NCBI GenBank assembly: GCA_002320605.1 | Contig: DCKG01000006.1 | Coordinates: 1 to 43,285 of the forward strand | Length of the DNA stretch: 43,285 bases | Source: Bacteroidales bacterium UBA1680 | Lineage (GTDB): Bacteria; Bacteroidota; Bacteroidia; Bacteroidales; UBA932 | Reading direction: 5' to 3' | Shown here: piece by piece, positions 41,722 through 43,285 of the stretch | How positions within the stretch are numbered: the first letter of the stretch is position 1 | How the letters are laid out: every line of letters starts with the position of its first letter | Program-made: the position numbers and the translations under genes | Notes under the pieces: generated by a model | What the model was told of the DNA's origin: nothing | The model's database searches: none | Seen by the model: the letters and a program-made list of their open reading frames with translations, nothing else

Positions 41722-43011
41722 ATGAGGCTTTTTTCGAAATTCGCGCTTCTGGCGACAGCCGTCATGGCTTGTTGTGCGAATCTTGGGGCGCAAGAGAAGA
41801 TTCTCCAGGGCAAGACTCTCTGGACTCTGTTTGACAGCCTGGGTGATACCAACGACTGGCAGAGCCGTTTCAGCGAGCTGAGCGGATGCACATTCTATCC
41901 TCAGCTCAACCGACGTCATCTTTCGTATGGAGGGACGAATTCAGCGCCTCAGACCATGAACGGAACCCTTGGTAGGGCGAAGCTGCTGGTCGCTCTCAAG
42001 GATAGCCTGCCAATCGATATCGTTATGATTTCGAACACAAACGATATAGCATTCGCCGACCCTGTTAAGGGAATTGCGGGAAGCATTGAAGACAGGCCCT
42101 GGATGCAAGGAAGCAAGCGAACCGTGCATAATGGCTGCTTCGCATCGGAGGATGAGGCCAGGGAGCATGGCAAAAAGAACCTGCGCAAAATCCTAAGATC
42201 GAGCCCTGCGGAATCGCGGGCTGCAGGAAACATGCTAGTCTTTCCTTACTTCAATCCTGGTCACATCGGTAATCGCATAGAAGTCGTCAAGCCATCGGCC
42301 AATGGCGGAGAGGTGAATTTCCAGATAGGGCGGAATCGCCTTAAAGTCAGCATCCCCGGCGGCATGGACTCCGACCAGACCCGAATATGGCTGGCATCCC
42401 AATTCTACGGCGCTGGCTGGACTGCGGTTGACAACGGGGACGACAGCTTTACCATTTCATATTGTTATGACAAAGACAACAAGGTGAGCGCCGACCCTCT
42501 TGACACCGGGCTGGAACTCATCGTAGGCGAGACTCCGGAAGTCAAGGAATATATTCTATTCTTTACAGGCAAGGATGCGTCTGACTGGAAGGATGTCAGA
42601 TACTGGACGGAGCATGTCAGCTTATGGTCTTGCTACAAGGGTTTGATGGAGTATTTGCAAAGCAACCTGCCGGATGCTCAGATATTCTGGTTTCTCCCTT
42701 CGTATTATAACTTCGATTTCGATGCTCCAGAGTTTCTTGACCAGGACGGTAAGATTGACAAGGAGGCTTACAGCAGGTCTGAGAAATATCTCAGGTGGAA
42801 GAAACTGTCTGAAATGCAGAAGGAGATTGCCGCCCGCTACGGAGCAGGCGTCCTCGACATCGGCAAACTGAGCGGCATAAATCTCGACAACATAAGGGAA
42901 TATTACAAGCCCAAAGATCCTCATCCGTTAAAGGCTGGATATAATCGCTGGGCGTCTACATTGTATGAGATTTTCAAGTCCGGCAGCGTGAATGCGCCAG
43001 ATGGCAAGTAA
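41722..43011 (+). CDS. Secreted SGNH/GDSL-type hydrolase
   Basis: A 429-residue protein with signal peptide 1-23 (LGAQ). SGNH blocks are recognisable: block I DSLGD with Ser39, block II SYGGTNS, block III SNTND (Asn107) and block V DPHP with the catalytic His401. A long insertion (about 130-280) contains a beta-rich domain with GNRIEVV and WLASQFYGAGW. It should deacylate a carbohydrate or lipid ester outside the cytoplasm; no substrate can be read. It probably shares a transcript with tdk, but the functions are unrelated. Confidence 0.85.
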   Translation: MRLFSKFALLATAVMACCANLGAQEKILQGKTLWTLFDSLGDTNDWQSRFSELSGCTFYPQLNRRHLSYGGTNSAPQTMNGTLGRAKLLVALKDSLPIDIVMISNTNDIAFADPVKGIAGSIEDRPWMQGSKRTVHNGCFASEDEAREHGKKNLRKILRSSPAESRAAGNMLVFPYFNPGHIGNRIEVVKPSANGGEVNFQIGRNRLKVSIPGGMDSDQTRIWLASQFYGAGWTAVDNGDDSFTISYCYDKDNKVSADPLDTGLELIVGETPEVKEYILFFTGKDASDWKDVRYWTEHVSLWSCYKGLMEYLQSNLPDAQIFWFLPSYYNFDFDAPEFLDQDGKIDKEAYSRSEKYLRWKKLSEMQKEIAARYGAGVLDIGKLSGINLDNIREYYKPKDPHPLKAGYNRWASTLYEIFKSGSVNAPDGK

Positions 43012-43285
43012 GCCCAGCCGCCTTATCCGGAATTTGGAATCTCTCGGATCTTTGCCTCTTTATAACAAGATTTTGGACTTGGCTCGATTTTTTGCCGAAG
43101 TGAAATATTTTCCTTCGGATGGTATTGTTTTTAAATTTTATTTTGTTATTTTGAAGCAAAATATTTTTGGCCACATATTTAACAACAATGATTCGTTAAA
43201 AATTTAACAATTATATAATATTCAATTACTTACATATACAATAGCCCGTTTCCGGGTAGCTTAACAGCACCTCGCGGGCGGCATA
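43012..43285. other. AT-rich non-coding tail
   Basis: No gene can be supported. It contains a 6-bp hairpin CCGAAG/CTTCGG (near 43096-43117) without a proper T-tail and a very AT-rich stretch. The last 45 bases are GC-rich with possible stems (GCCCG with CGGGC), which could be the start of a structured RNA running out of the window, but I cannot identify it. Confidence 0.4.

Noticed and set aside
43096..43117. Terminator after the SGNH hydrolase gene
   Set aside because: The CCGAAG/CTTCGG stem has T-rich sequence upstream but no T-run after it on the plus strand.

Overview
The window looks like chromosome of a gut-type Bacteroidales bacterium (Bacteroidota). The evidence is a SusC/SusD polysaccharide-utilisation locus with a FecI/FecR regulator pair, a type III glutamine synthetase, several families largely restricted to Bacteroidota (DUF1735-type, DUF4876-type and DUF6850-type proteins, C10 and C25-like cysteine peptidases), Bacteroidota-style promoters (TTTG / TAnnTTTG), few obvious Shine-Dalgarno sites, and a tRNA without an encoded CCA. 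I cannot fix genus or species by eye.

Layout. 1-150: C-terminal end of an unidentified plus-strand gene. 313-9759: glycan-uptake locus. A FecI-like ECF sigma factor is divergent from FecR anti-sigma, then SusC with an STN signalling domain, SusD, and two surface lipoproteins with GH18-like folds. Both have lost key catalytic residues, so they look like glycan-binding proteins. This part is visibly richer in G+C than the rest. 9875-21584: housekeeping and stress genes: GH25 muramidase, rubrerythrin, C1B peptidase, phosphatidylserine synthase, an esterase, glycerate kinase, an aminotransferase, glutamine synthetase III, a lipoprotein, a DEDDy exonuclease and an RlmI-like rRNA methyltransferase carrying an in-frame insert of repeat DNA. 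21820-26277: accessory island around a tRNA-Cys gene: a frameshifted C10 (streptopain-type) peptidase, two lipoproteins and clusters of small palindromic repeats. 26306-28566: divergent sugar-kinase-like and esterase/nucleotidase-like fusion genes. 28593-38556: a tightly packed five-gene minus-strand operon: TonB-dependent receptor, DUF4876-type lipoprotein, DUF6850-type outer-membrane barrel, and two paralogous gingipain-like (C25-like) peptidases with C-terminal helical repeats. 38717-43011: helix-hairpin-helix protein, RsmI, a conserved hypothetical, thymidine kinase and an SGNH-type hydrolase. 43012-43285: AT-rich tail without a recognisable gene.

How the genes fit together. In the first locus, ligand binding at SusC (through its STN domain) should signal to FecR and release the FecI sigma factor; the SusD and pseudo-GH18 lipoproteins capture an oligosaccharide, plausibly an N-glycan-like one. 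The five-gene operon near 28.6-38.6 kb is the most interesting unit. It pairs an outer-membrane importer, a surface lipoprotein and a second barrel with two cysteine peptidases of gingipain type, and may be a protein-, peptide- or cofactor-acquisition or surface-processing machine. With the C1B and C10 enzymes, the window holds four cysteine-peptidase genes, suggesting a proteolytic lifestyle. All functional statements rest on motif reading by eye; no database search was run.
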